A stretch of 64,000 nucleotides of DNA. Source: Saccharopolyspora kobensis (GTDB lineage Bacteria; Actinomycetota; Actinomycetes; Mycobacteriales; Pseudonocardiaceae). Below the pieces are notes generated by a model. The model ran no database searches, had not been told where the DNA came from, and saw nothing but the letters and a program-made list of their open reading frames with translations. The stretch covers positions 372,001 to 436,000 of the forward strand of contig NZ_FNVB01000004.1 of the NCBI RefSeq assembly GCF_900108315.1. Reading direction: 5' to 3'. How positions within the stretch are numbered: position 1 is the first letter of the stretch; each line of letters opens with the position of its first letter. Of this stretch, positions 41,730 to 49,649 are shown in pieces. A program made the position numbers and the translations under genes.

Positions 41730-43442
41730 ATGCCGCGGCGCAGCGCGAGTTGGTTCGGAGCACACGGCAGGGCCGGGATGACCGCCCGGTCCTGGGTCAA
41801 GAACCAGGGCTACAGCGACGAGGTCTTCGACGGGCGACCGGTGATCGGCATCGGCACCACCTGGTCCGAGCTGGCGCCCTGCAACGCTCACCAGCAGCGG
41901 ATCGCCGAGGCGGTCAAGCGCGGGGTGTGGCAGGCGGGCGGGTTCCCGCTGGAGTTCCCCAACATGGCGCTGGGCGAGACGCTGATGCGGCCCACCACGA
42001 TGCTCTACCGGAACCTGCTGGCGATGCAGGCCGAGGAGACGATCCGCGCCAACCCGCTGGACGGGGTGGTGCTGCTGTCCGGCTGCGACAAGACCACGCC
42101 CGGCTTGCTGATGGCCGCGGCCAGCGTCGATCTGCCCACCGCGATGCTCACCGGTGGTCCGATGCTCAACGGCAAGTACCGGGGCACCGACATCGGCTCG
42201 GGAACCGCCGTGTGGCAGGCGGAGGCCGACCTGGTGGCGGGCCGGATCACGCAGGACGAGTGCTACTTCATCGAGGGCTGCATGTCCCGCTCCAACGGGC
42301 ACTGCATGACCATGGGCACTGCTTCCACCATGGCGTGCATCGTGGAGGCGCTGGGCATGCAGCTGCCGTACGCGGCGTCGTGGCCGGCGGTCGACGCCCG
42401 CCGCTACGCCGCGGCGCAGCAGACCGGCCAGCGCATCGTGGAGATGGTCGAAGCGGATCTCAAGCCCTCCGACGTGCTCACCCGCGACGCGTTCAACAAC
42501 GCCATCCGCGCGAACGCGGCCATCGGCGGGTCGACCAACGCCGTGGTGCACCTGATCGCGATCGCCAAGCGGGTCGGGGTGGAGCTGACCGTCGACGACT
42601 TCGACACGCTGACCCGCGACGTGCCGACGCTGGTGAACCTGCAGCCCAGCGGCGAATTCCTGATGGAGGACTTCTGCTACGCGGGCGGCCTCCCCGCGGT
42701 GCTCAAGGAGCTCGGTGATCTCGTGGTGCGGTCGGCGATCACGGTCACCGGGCGTTCGATGGGCGAGAACATCGCCGACGCCGAGGTGCACAACCGCTCG
42801 GTGATCACGCCGTTCGACGAGCCGTTCCAGGCCGTCGGCACCGGAACCGCGGTGCTGCGCGGCTCGCTGGCGCCCGGCGGAGCGGTGGTCAAGCAGTCGG
42901 CGGCGTCGGCCCGGCTGCTGGAGCACCGCGGCCCGGCGATGGTGTTCGAGGACGTCGACGAGTACTACGCGGTGTGCAAGGACGACGACCTGGACGTCGA
43001 CGAGAACACGGTGCTGGTCGTCCGCAACGCGGGCCCGAAGGGCTACCCCGGCATGCCGGAGGTGGCCAACGTGCCGGTGCCGAAGAAGGTCCAGGACCGC
43101 GGTTTCGACGACATCGTGCGCATCTCCGACGGCCGGATGAGCGGCACCGCGTACGGCACGGTGATCCTGCACGTGACCCCGGAAGCGGCGGCGGGCGGCC
43201 CGCTGGCCTTCGTCCGGACCGGCGACATGATCAGCATCGACGTCCCCAACCGCCGCCTGGACCTGGAAGTGCCGGAGGAGGAGCTGCAGCGCCGCCGCGC
43301 CGAATGGCAGGCCCCGGACAACCCGCACGCCCGCGGCTACCAGCGCCTGTACTACGACCACGTCCTCCAGGCCTCGGAAGGAGCGGACCTCGACTTCCTG
43401 GTCGGTGGTTCCGGCAGCTACGTCCCCCGGGACGGCCACTGA
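41730..43442 (+). CDS. IlvD/Edd family dehydratase, sugar-acid type
   Basis: 570 residues from ATG at 41730 after AGGAGGG. Iron-sulfur dehydratase with conserved RSWVKNQGYSDE, GTTWSELAPCN, the cysteines of LLSGCDKTTPG and GHCMTMGTASTMA, GGSTNAVVHL and GRMSGTAYGT. The N-terminus MPRRSASWFG and overall pattern are closer to arabonate/xylonate/galactonate dehydratases than to IlvD of branched-chain synthesis, so a sugar acid is the likely substrate. Paired with the divergent MFS importer. Confidence 0.83.
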   Translation: MPRRSASWFGAHGRAGMTARSWVKNQGYSDEVFDGRPVIGIGTTWSELAPCNAHQQRIAEAVKRGVWQAGGFPLEFPNMALGETLMRPTTMLYRNLLAMQAEETIRANPLDGVVLLSGCDKTTPGLLMAAASVDLPTAMLTGGPMLNGKYRGTDIGSGTAVWQAEADLVAGRITQDECYFIEGCMSRSNGHCMTMGTASTMACIVEALGMQLPYAASWPAVDARRYAAAQQTGQRIVEMVEADLKPSDVLTRDAFNNAIRANAAIGGSTNAVVHLIAIAKRVGVELTVDDFDTLTRDVPTLVNLQPSGEFLMEDFCYAGGLPAVLKELGDLVVRSAITVTGRSMGENIADAEVHNRSVITPFDEPFQAVGTGTAVLRGSLAPGGAVVKQSAASARLLEHRGPAMVFEDVDEYYAVCKDDDLDVDENTVLVVRNAGPKGYPGMPEVANVPVPKKVQDRGFDDIVRISDGRMSGTAYGTVILHVTPEAAAGGPLAFVRTGDMISIDVPNRRLDLEVPEEELQRRRAEWQAPDNPHARGYQRLYYDHVLQASEGADLDFLVGGSGSYVPRDGH

Positions 43443-43464
43443 CCCGGCCGGGTTTCGTATCGCG

Positions 43465-43496
43465 GTGGTGGCGATTTCGCGCGAAATCGCCACCAC
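43465..43496. terminator. Perfect 32-bp palindrome between convergent genes
   Basis: Perfect 16-base arms with no loop, left arm GTGGTGGCGATTTCGC. Lies between dehydratase (+) and NlpC-like (-) stops. Contains GATTTC/GAAATC like repeat C but is otherwise different. Confidence 0.65.
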
Positions 43497-43548
43497 GCCT
43501 GCGTGCGGGACGCCGGTTCAGCGCGAGATCGACGCCGTCCGCCGGCGG

Positions 43549-44043
43549 TCAGCCGCGGCCGGGGACCTGGGGGTCGCTCCAGCCGAGGTAGTTGTTGTAG
43601 TAGGAGACGTCGTCGGCGTGGCCGATCGCGCCGCCGACGCTGGTGGCGTAGAAACCGCCGTTGCCGTCGGCGATGCCGACGTGGCCGTACTGGCTGATGT
43701 TCCAGTAGACGAACGCGCCCTTGGGCGGCGTGGAGCCGTCGGTGTGGGCCTTGCCCGCGCTGATCGCGCCGTTCCAGTGCGCGATGGCGGACGGCCAGAC
43801 GCCGGTGGTGCCGTAGGCGTTCTCGGCGGCCATCTCGCAGTAGCCCTCGAGGGAGCTGTCGCCGATGCGGGCCTTGTACCACTCGATGGCGCCCTGCGGG
43901 GTGCCGTCGCCGGGCGCGGCGGCGACCTGAACTGCCTGCGGAGCGGGTTCGGCGAGCACGGCCGGGGCGGCGAGCGGGGCGAGGGCCAGCGCCGCACCGA
44001 CACCGCAGGCGCCGGCTAATCGCGCGATCCGTCGGATGTTCAC
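43549..44043 (-). CDS. Secreted NlpC/P60- or CHAP-like cysteine hydrolase
   Basis: 164 residues from GTG at 44043 (AGGAGG 6 bases upstream). Signal peptide with NIRR start and cleavage near VLA-EPAP. A compact domain follows with Cys in EGYCEMAAENAYG, then GAFVYWNISQYGHVGIADGNGG, where His and the following acidic/amide residues match the NlpC/P60-CHAP active-site order. Probably cuts peptidoglycan or another extracellular peptide. The ribosome-binding site lies in a stem that may limit translation. Confidence 0.7.
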   Translation of the reverse strand: MNIRRIARLAGACGVGAALALAPLAAPAVLAEPAPQAVQVAAAPGDGTPQGAIEWYKARIGDSSLEGYCEMAAENAYGTTGVWPSAIAHWNGAISAGKAHTDGSTPPKGAFVYWNISQYGHVGIADGNGGFYATSVGGAIGHADDVSYYNNYLGWSDPQVPGRG

Positions 44044-44048
44044 GAGAA

Positions 44049-44093
44049 CCTCCTGGAATTCGTTGATCGGCAACATCCAGGAGGGACACGCTA
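44049..44093 (-). promoter_or_regulatory. Promoter and RBS-masking stem of NlpC-like gene
   Basis: On the minus strand, TAGCGT (44093-44088) is a -10-like element. From about the predicted start, CCTCCTGGA-type arms (44084-44076 and 44057-44049) pair across 18 bases and cover the AGGAGG used by the gene. This could gate translation. Confidence 0.4.
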
Positions 44094-44182
44094 GCGATCA
44101 CCCCTGCCGAACACCAGGAAGTTGACCTGAACAGCCGATGAACCCGGGCCGGGAAGGGGCTAGAAGCCGCGCTTGGCCCGGT

Positions 44183-44207
44183 CCCGGGCTGCATCCCGCA
44201 GCCCGGG
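44183..44207 (-). terminator. Stem-loop downstream of pentapeptide gene
   Basis: Ten-base arms CCCGGGCTGC and GCAGCCCGGG with a 5-base loop, about 170 bases beyond the pentapeptide-protein stop. A likely terminator of that operon. The rest of 44094-44373 shows no gene. Confidence 0.5.
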
Positions 44208-44373
44208 GAAACCGCTGTTCAGGGCCTGCCTTGAGCACTCGGGCCGGATGTGGGGTGCGAGGAGCGGGGCGATCAGTGAACTCCCGTTCGCACCTTTGCC
44301 ATTCGGTTTCGGTCACGGAGTTGGGGATCTGCTAGAACCAGGCGGAAGCAGCTTAGTTCCACTCATCGGCTGC

Positions 44374-45516
44374 TCATGGCATGGCGGGGTAGTCGTGGAC
44401 GGTGATGGGTTCGTCGATGCCTTCGGCTGGGGCGTTTTGGAGTTCGGCGAGGACGATGTCGGCTTTGGCCGATGAGAGGTCGACGAGTCCGATGTGGATC
44501 GGTGCGTTGTTGGCCTTGCGGTTGGCGAGTGCGGTCGGCAGGGCGTGCAGCAGTTCGGTGAGGACCGGGCGGTTCTTCACGCCGAGCTGTTCTACTTTGG
44601 TGAACAGCAGTGCCTTCGCCGGAACCTGAGAGATCGCTTCGGTGAGAGTGCTTGAGCTGGGCGAGATGGTGTGGGCGAGTGCTTGGGCGGACGGCATGTT
44701 GCTGACGTCGACCTCCACCACCTGCCCAGGCCCCCTGCCCAGCTGCCGGAACCACTGGTTCACCTGCGAGTGCGGCAGATCGACGTGGATTGCTGGTGAT
44801 GCTGTAACGAGAGGCTGGAAGGTGGGGGCGAGGATCTGCAAGTAAACCGTTGGAGTTGAGCTGTCCTCCGCCGTGCTCTCGTGATCAGTCCGTTGAACGA
44901 TGATGTCCGCACCTCGGCTGCGAAACCATCGCTCGAGTTCGGAGCCGTCCAGAGTGATTCTGCGCGGCGACGTTTCAACGACTACGGGGCCGAGGATATT
45001 CCCGGTGGCTCCGTCAAGTGCGGTCTGCGAAAGAACGGCATTGCGCAGTGAGCTGCTGCCCAGCCTGCATCTGGCCAGATTGGCCTCGCTGAAATCGGCT
45101 TCGGCGAGCAGGGATGCTGAAAGGGTCACGCCGCTGAGGTTCGCTCCGTGAAAGTTGGCTCCCATGGCTGAGATCTTTGCCATGTTTGCGCTGGTGAGTG
45201 TTGATCCGACGAAGTTCGCCCTGTCCGCGCTTGATTTTGCCAAGTTCGCGTTGCTGAGATCTGCTCTGGTGAAGCGGGCCTCGGTGCACTCGGTGTCTAT
45301 GAGAACCGCTTCGCGCAGGACTGTCTCCGTGAAGTTGCTTCCCGTGAGCCAGGCTCCGGTGAGATCGCCACCTGTGAGGTCGGCGCCGCGCAGGTCGGCA
45401 TCCAGCGCGTAGAAGAGCTCGTGCGCTTCCCCGGCGAGCCACTTGCGGAGATCCTCGGCGACCTCGGGATTGCTGGGCCAGCGGCGAGGTCGCCAATCAT
45501 GGATACCAGAGGACAC
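44374..45516 (-). CDS. Pentapeptide-repeat protein, probable immunity to adjacent toxin
   Basis: 380 residues. After a 37-residue start, pentapeptide repeats of the A(D/N)Lxx type run from about 38 to 172 (for example ADLRGADLTGGDLTG and ANFHGANLSG), giving a right-handed beta-helix. Residues 180-380 form a separate mixed alpha/beta region with no family I recognise. GTG at 45516 lies 20 bases inside the toxin gene, so translation is coupled. That coupling and lower GC content fit an immunity gene. DNA-mimicking pentapeptide proteins exist (Qnr, MfpA), but this role is inference. Confidence 0.65.
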   Translation of the reverse strand: MSSGIHDWRPRRWPSNPEVAEDLRKWLAGEAHELFYALDADLRGADLTGGDLTGAWLTGSNFTETVLREAVLIDTECTEARFTRADLSNANLAKSSADRANFVGSTLTSANMAKISAMGANFHGANLSGVTLSASLLAEADFSEANLARCRLGSSSLRNAVLSQTALDGATGNILGPVVVETSPRRITLDGSELERWFRSRGADIIVQRTDHESTAEDSSTPTVYLQILAPTFQPLVTASPAIHVDLPHSQVNQWFRQLGRGPGQVVEVDVSNMPSAQALAHTISPSSSTLTEAISQVPAKALLFTKVEQLGVKNRPVLTELLHALPTALANRKANNAPIHIGLVDLSSAKADIVLAELQNAPAEGIDEPITVHDYPAMP

Positions 45517-46933
45517 GATCTTCCCACCCGTTTTCCTCGACTATTCTGGTCATGAATTCTAGCGCATCCCCGTTCACGTGGCGTGTGTCGAGGATGACCT
45601 TGTTTCCGCCCTCGAATTCCTTGGTCAAGGACTCGACGAACGATTCCGGTGTGACGGCGTTTTTGAACGGGTACCTGCGGTGTGCTTCCGGGACGTGTTC
45701 GGGGTAGTCGCTGTAGAACCCCTTTATGTCCCACCGTTCTCCCGTTTTGGGATCCATGAAGTCGCCGTGGTCGGGATCTGTTGGACGAACCAGGTTTTCG
45801 GGGAGTCGGCCGTTTTCTCGCATGTCGAGCGCGACTCGACTTTCGTTTACCGTCCCTGGAGATGATTTTCCGAGGTGAGCTGGATCGTTGTGGCGCCAGT
45901 TGTCGAAATCTTCTGGGTGTTTTTTCTGGAGTCCGTCCAGGTACTGTGCATGAGCCTGTTTTTCCGAGGGGGTCATCTCAGGATGCGGCTCGTCGGGATT
46001 GGTCGGGGTTCTGGGCAGGTGCTCGTGACCGGCCCTGCGATCCGGATCGTCCGGGTCGGGATGGCCGGGCGGTGGATTTCCCGGTGGGTCGTCTGGCGGG
46101 TCGTTGGGGTCGTTCGGGTCCTTCGGCGGCGGGTTGTTCGGGGGGTTCGGGGGTTTGGTCGGTGGGTTCGGGAGGGGGTTGCCGTGGGTTATTTCGTTGA
46201 GGATCTTTCGGATCCTGGTCAGGAGGTCCGCTAGTTTTCGGACGAGGGGGAGCAGGTTCGACAGGGCGCGCAGGAGTTTCTGGACTACCTCCATGATCCT
46301 GGCGCCCCAGCGGGCTATGCGGGCCGTCGCCTGGACCGCCACCACCGCGATGCCCACTCCGGTCATCGCTTCGATGGCCCAGGAGACGAGTCTGCCGACG
46401 CAGTCGGCGATCAGGTCGCGGACCACTTCGCGGATCGTTCCCACGAGCATTCCGGAGATCTCGGTGCCGGAGGCGAGTCCCTTGGCCGCTTCCGATTGCG
46501 CGCGGATGAGTTCGGTCGTCGTCGCCAGGCGGGCGCGGTAGGCATCCGCCGCGGCGCCGGTCCAGCCCGCCGTGTCGCGGGCGACGTCGGCTTGCAGGGC
46601 GTCGGCGGTGGTCTGCAGGGAATCGCCGACGTTGCGCCAGGTCTGGGCGTGGGCCGCCACTGCGTCGGCGTTGCCCGCCAGCCAGTCGAGGATGTCGGTG
46701 AGCGGCTGGACGTACTCGATCAGCCAGCCGACCGCCCAGGCCACCGTCGTTCCGATGGGGTCCAGGATCGCCGACAGGACCTCCAGGCCGGTGCCGAGGA
46801 TGGCGTACCCGATTTGGGCCCAGTCGCCCGATTCGATCGCCGCGCCGACGTCCGCGACGGCTTCCACGATGCCGATGCCGGTGTACCACTCCGAGGAGTC
46901 CTGCGGCTGGGTCACCAGCGGGTTGTCGCTCAC
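45497..46933 (-). CDS. Polymorphic toxin with helical export domain and PD-(D/E)xK-like tip
   Basis: 478 residues. Helical N-terminal part with a W124-T-G126 (WxG) turn as in WXG100/LXG-type ESX substrates, more helices to about 250, a Pro/Asn/Asp-rich linker (about 252-315), and a C-terminal domain from about 330. The tip has Glu364, Asp391 and WDIKG (Asp402, Lys404), spaced like a restriction-endonuclease fold nuclease. Probably exported by a type VII system and cutting nucleic acid in rivals. The tip is less GC-rich than the trunk, usual for exchanged toxin tips. Confidence 0.7.
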   Translation of the reverse strand: MSDNPLVTQPQDSSEWYTGIGIVEAVADVGAAIESGDWAQIGYAILGTGLEVLSAILDPIGTTVAWAVGWLIEYVQPLTDILDWLAGNADAVAAHAQTWRNVGDSLQTTADALQADVARDTAGWTGAAADAYRARLATTTELIRAQSEAAKGLASGTEISGMLVGTIREVVRDLIADCVGRLVSWAIEAMTGVGIAVVAVQATARIARWGARIMEVVQKLLRALSNLLPLVRKLADLLTRIRKILNEITHGNPLPNPPTKPPNPPNNPPPKDPNDPNDPPDDPPGNPPPGHPDPDDPDRRAGHEHLPRTPTNPDEPHPEMTPSEKQAHAQYLDGLQKKHPEDFDNWRHNDPAHLGKSSPGTVNESRVALDMRENGRLPENLVRPTDPDHGDFMDPKTGERWDIKGFYSDYPEHVPEAHRRYPFKNAVTPESFVESLTKEFEGGNKVILDTRHVNGDALEFMTRIVEENGWEDRVLWYP

Positions 46934-46937
46934 CGGC

Positions 46938-47258
46938 TCACCCGCCGAGCTCGTCGGCGATGCGGTCCAGCGCGGCGGCGATCTCGGCGTCGGTCGCCTC
47001 GTGGTCCGCGACGGCGTCGCGGAGCGAGGTCGACAGCGCCGCTATCGCGTCGTGCGCTGCCGATGTCGTCTGCAGCACGATGTCGCTCGCAGTGTTCAGC
47101 GCCGGAGGCAGGAACTGGCAGATCAGCCCGTAGGCGTCCGTGTCGAGCTGAACGCTGCGCCCGGCGTCGGCGGCTTGCCCGAGCGCTGCGGCGTGGGAGT
47201 CGAGCCGATCCGCGTGCGCGCGCAGCCGGTCCGGCGGGATCTGGAATCCGCCAGCCAT
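46938..47258 (-). CDS. EspC-like type VII secretion target
   Basis: 106 residues, ATG at 47258 after GAGGGGGATCA. Two-helix hairpin protein starting MAGGFQIPPDRLRAHADRLD with a long C-terminal helix, the pattern of EspC/WXG100-related ESX substrates. It ends 4 bases before the toxin start. Small partners of this kind pair with or co-export large toxins; the pairing here is inferred from adjacency. Confidence 0.7.
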   Translation of the reverse strand: MAGGFQIPPDRLRAHADRLDSHAAALGQAADAGRSVQLDTDAYGLICQFLPPALNTASDIVLQTTSAAHDAIAALSTSLRDAVADHEATDAEIAAALDRIADELGG

Positions 47259-47267
47259 TGATCCCCC

Positions 47268-47813
47268 TCAGTGCAGGAACGTCTCGTCGCTGAAGTCGCC
47301 GTCGTCGTGCGGGCCGTGGGCCTGGACCGGGCCGGCCTGCGCCGGCGGCTCGGGCGGTCGCGGCGGGGCCGGAGCGGGTGGCGGCGGAGCGGGTGGCGGT
47401 GATGCCGGAGTCGGCGGCGGGGAAGCAGGCCCGGCCGGCGGTGGCGCTGCCGGGAAGCGTTGGCGGTAGTTGGCCGTCACCGCGTTCGCGGTCGTCGGGT
47501 CCTGGTCGCCGAGCGTGGCGCGGGTGGTTTCCGTCACCTGTTCCGCGATGCGCGACTGGGCTCGGCGGAGGACCGCCATGAACTCCGCGCTCAGCTCTGC
47601 TCCGGACGTCCGCTGATCCGCGAACCGAACGTCGACCGGAACTCCTTCGGCGTCTATGGTCACGGTCACCGAGCGGCTTCGTTCGGTGATGCGGATGCGG
47701 CCGATCTCCTGCTGCATCGCCGCGACCCGGTTCGCCTTCTCCTGCAGGCCTTGCGCCCACGCGCGGATCGCGCGGTCTGCCTGCGCCGGATCCGCGCCGA
47801 AACCTGACGACAT
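47268..47813 (-). CDS. YbaB/EbfC-like protein with Pro-rich tail
   Basis: 181 residues. The first 115 or so match the YbaB/EbfC layout: a helix, strands around SVTVTIDAEGVPVDVRF, then a long helix. A tail of proline, alanine and glycine follows. YbaB proteins bind DNA non-specifically. In Pseudonocardiaceae, tail-bearing relatives commonly head ESX substrate/toxin operons, as here (first gene of YbaB-EspC-toxin-pentapeptide). Whether it acts on DNA or as a secretion partner is open. Confidence 0.7.
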   Translation of the reverse strand: MSSGFGADPAQADRAIRAWAQGLQEKANRVAAMQQEIGRIRITERSRSVTVTIDAEGVPVDVRFADQRTSGAELSAEFMAVLRRAQSRIAEQVTETTRATLGDQDPTTANAVTANYRQRFPAAPPPAGPASPPPTPASPPPAPPPPAPAPPRPPEPPAQAGPVQAHGPHDDGDFSDETFLH

Positions 47814-47961
47814 TCCTCCCCCTGGAATTTCGAGTCACGGGAGTTCTACTGCACCTGCGCAGCGCCGATGCGCGGATGAGCGGTGATTGCGCTGTTCGGT
47901 CCAGCGATCGTAGGGCCGGTTGCGCGGGTGACCATCGGGATGCGGGCTCAGGGGGTACCGG

Positions 47962-47976
47962 TAGCCTGTCGCGACG
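47962..47976 (+). promoter_or_regulatory. Leaderless -10 of murE
   Basis: TAGCCT at 47962-47967 lies 8 bases before GTG at 47976, with no Shine-Dalgarno between. It would give murE and the genes after it a promoter of their own downstream of the insertion. Confidence 0.4.
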
Positions 47977-49580
47977 TGCCTTCCGCGGTTGCCACAGCTC
48001 CGCCGCGCCCTTCCCACGTGGAGCCGGTGGAGATCGAGAAACTCGCCGATTCCGTCGGCGCGCGAGTCCTTCGCGTCCCTGGTCGCAGCGTTGATCCAAC
48101 GCCGGTGTCCGGGGCGACGCTGCGCGCTCAGCACGTCCGGCCCGGTGATCTGTTCGCCGCCCTGCCCGGCACTCGCGTGCACGGTGCCGACTTCGCGCAG
48201 AGCGCGCTGGAGGCCGGCGCTGTGGCGGTGCTCACCGATCAGGCCGGGGTCGACCGGGCCGGGCTCGCCGAGTACCCGGCGGTCCTCGACGGCAGCGTGT
48301 CCGTGCTCGTGCACGACGATCCGCGCGGCGTGCTCGGGACCGCTTCGGCGCTGATCTACGGCGACCCGTCGAGCAAGCTCAAGATCCTCGGCGTCACCGG
48401 TACCTCGGGCAAGACCACCACGTCCTACCTGCTGGAGTCCGCGCTGCAGGCCGCCGGGTTCTGCACCGGGCTGGTCGGCACCGTCGAGACCCGCATCGCC
48501 GGGGAGCGGCTGGACAGCGCGTTCACCACCCCGGAGGCTCCCGACCTGCAGGCGCTGCTCGCGGTCATGGTCGAGCACGGGGTCACGTTCGTGCCGATGG
48601 AGGTCTCCAGCCACGCGCTGGCCATGGGCCGGGTGTCCGGCACCCGGTTCGCCGTCGGAGCCTTCACCAACCTCTCCCAGGACCACCTGGACTTCCACCG
48701 GGACATGGAGGACTACTTCCAGGCCAAGGCGCTGCTGTTCGACGGCCGCGCCGAGCACGAAGTGGTCTGCGTCGACGGCGAGTGGGGCCGCCGGCTGGTC
48801 AAGGACGGCACCGTCACGGTGTCCACCGAGGGCAGCGCGAGCTGGTCGGCCACCGACGTGCAGGCCTACGCCACCGGTGAGCAGACCTTCACCGCGCACG
48901 GCCCCGACGAGCTCAAGCTGCACGTCCGGCTGCGGCTGCCCGGCCCGTTCAACGTCGCCAACGCGCTGCTGGCCATCGGTGCGCTGCACGCGGCGGGCGT
49001 GCCGACCTGGGCCATCGAGCGCGGGCTCGCCGAGGTCGACGTGCCCGGCCGGATGGAGCGGGTCGCGCTCGGGCAGGACTTCACCGCCGTCGTCGACTAC
49101 TCGCACAAGCCCGGCGCGGTCGCCGCGGTGCTCGACGCGGCGCGCGCGCAGGTCGACGGCGACGTGATCGTCGTGCTGGGCTGCGGCGGCGACCGCGACA
49201 CCGCGAAGCGGCCGCTGATGGGCGAGGCCGCCGCCCGGCGCTCCGAACTGCTGATCGTCACCGACGACAACCCGCGCACCGAGGACCCCGCCGAGATCCG
49301 GGCCGCCATGCTCGCCGGTGCGGAGGAGGTGCCCGCGGGCGAGCGCGGCGAGGTCGTCGAGATCGGCGACCGGCGCGCGGCCATCGCCGCGGCGGTGGAG
49401 CGCGCCGGGTCCGGCGACATCGTGGTCGTCGCAGGCAAGGGCCACGAGACCGGGCAGGAGGTCGCGGGCGTGGTGCACCCGTTCTCCGACCGGGAGGAAC
49501 TGGCCGCCGCGCTCCGCCATAGGCTTAGGGACCCAGAAGGGACCGATGTTCGTCGGGGGCAGGTCAACGAAGAGGCGTAG
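47976..49580 (+). CDS. murE: UDP-MurNAc-tripeptide synthetase MurE (meso-DAP adding)
   Basis: 534 residues from GTG at 47976, chosen for family length; the frame is open to 47883. ATP site GVTGTSGKTTTSYLLE, then FTNLSQDHLDFH and the DNPR motif in TDDNPRTEDP, which selects meso-diaminopimelate. Adds the third stem residue to UDP-MurNAc-L-Ala-D-Glu in the cytoplasm. Separated from ftsI by the 7.8-kb insertion. 69 bases before murF. Confidence 0.95.
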   Translation: MPSAVATAPPRPSHVEPVEIEKLADSVGARVLRVPGRSVDPTPVSGATLRAQHVRPGDLFAALPGTRVHGADFAQSALEAGAVAVLTDQAGVDRAGLAEYPAVLDGSVSVLVHDDPRGVLGTASALIYGDPSSKLKILGVTGTSGKTTTSYLLESALQAAGFCTGLVGTVETRIAGERLDSAFTTPEAPDLQALLAVMVEHGVTFVPMEVSSHALAMGRVSGTRFAVGAFTNLSQDHLDFHRDMEDYFQAKALLFDGRAEHEVVCVDGEWGRRLVKDGTVTVSTEGSASWSATDVQAYATGEQTFTAHGPDELKLHVRLRLPGPFNVANALLAIGALHAAGVPTWAIERGLAEVDVPGRMERVALGQDFTAVVDYSHKPGAVAAVLDAARAQVDGDVIVVLGCGGDRDTAKRPLMGEAAARRSELLIVTDDNPRTEDPAEIRAAMLAGAEEVPAGERGEVVEIGDRRAAIAAAVERAGSGDIVVVAGKGHETGQEVAGVVHPFSDREELAAALRHRLRDPEGTDVRRGQVNEEA

Positions 49581-49649
49581 CGGACGCACCATTCGCGTTC
49601 GCGCAAGCCGACCGGGTGCGGGTGACCCGCAAGACGGAGTGGAGGCAAG

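Noticed and set aside
41730..43442. IlvD of branched-chain amino acid synthesis
   Set aside because: The N-terminus and pairing with an ACS-type importer fit sugar-acid dehydratases better; kept as an alternative only.
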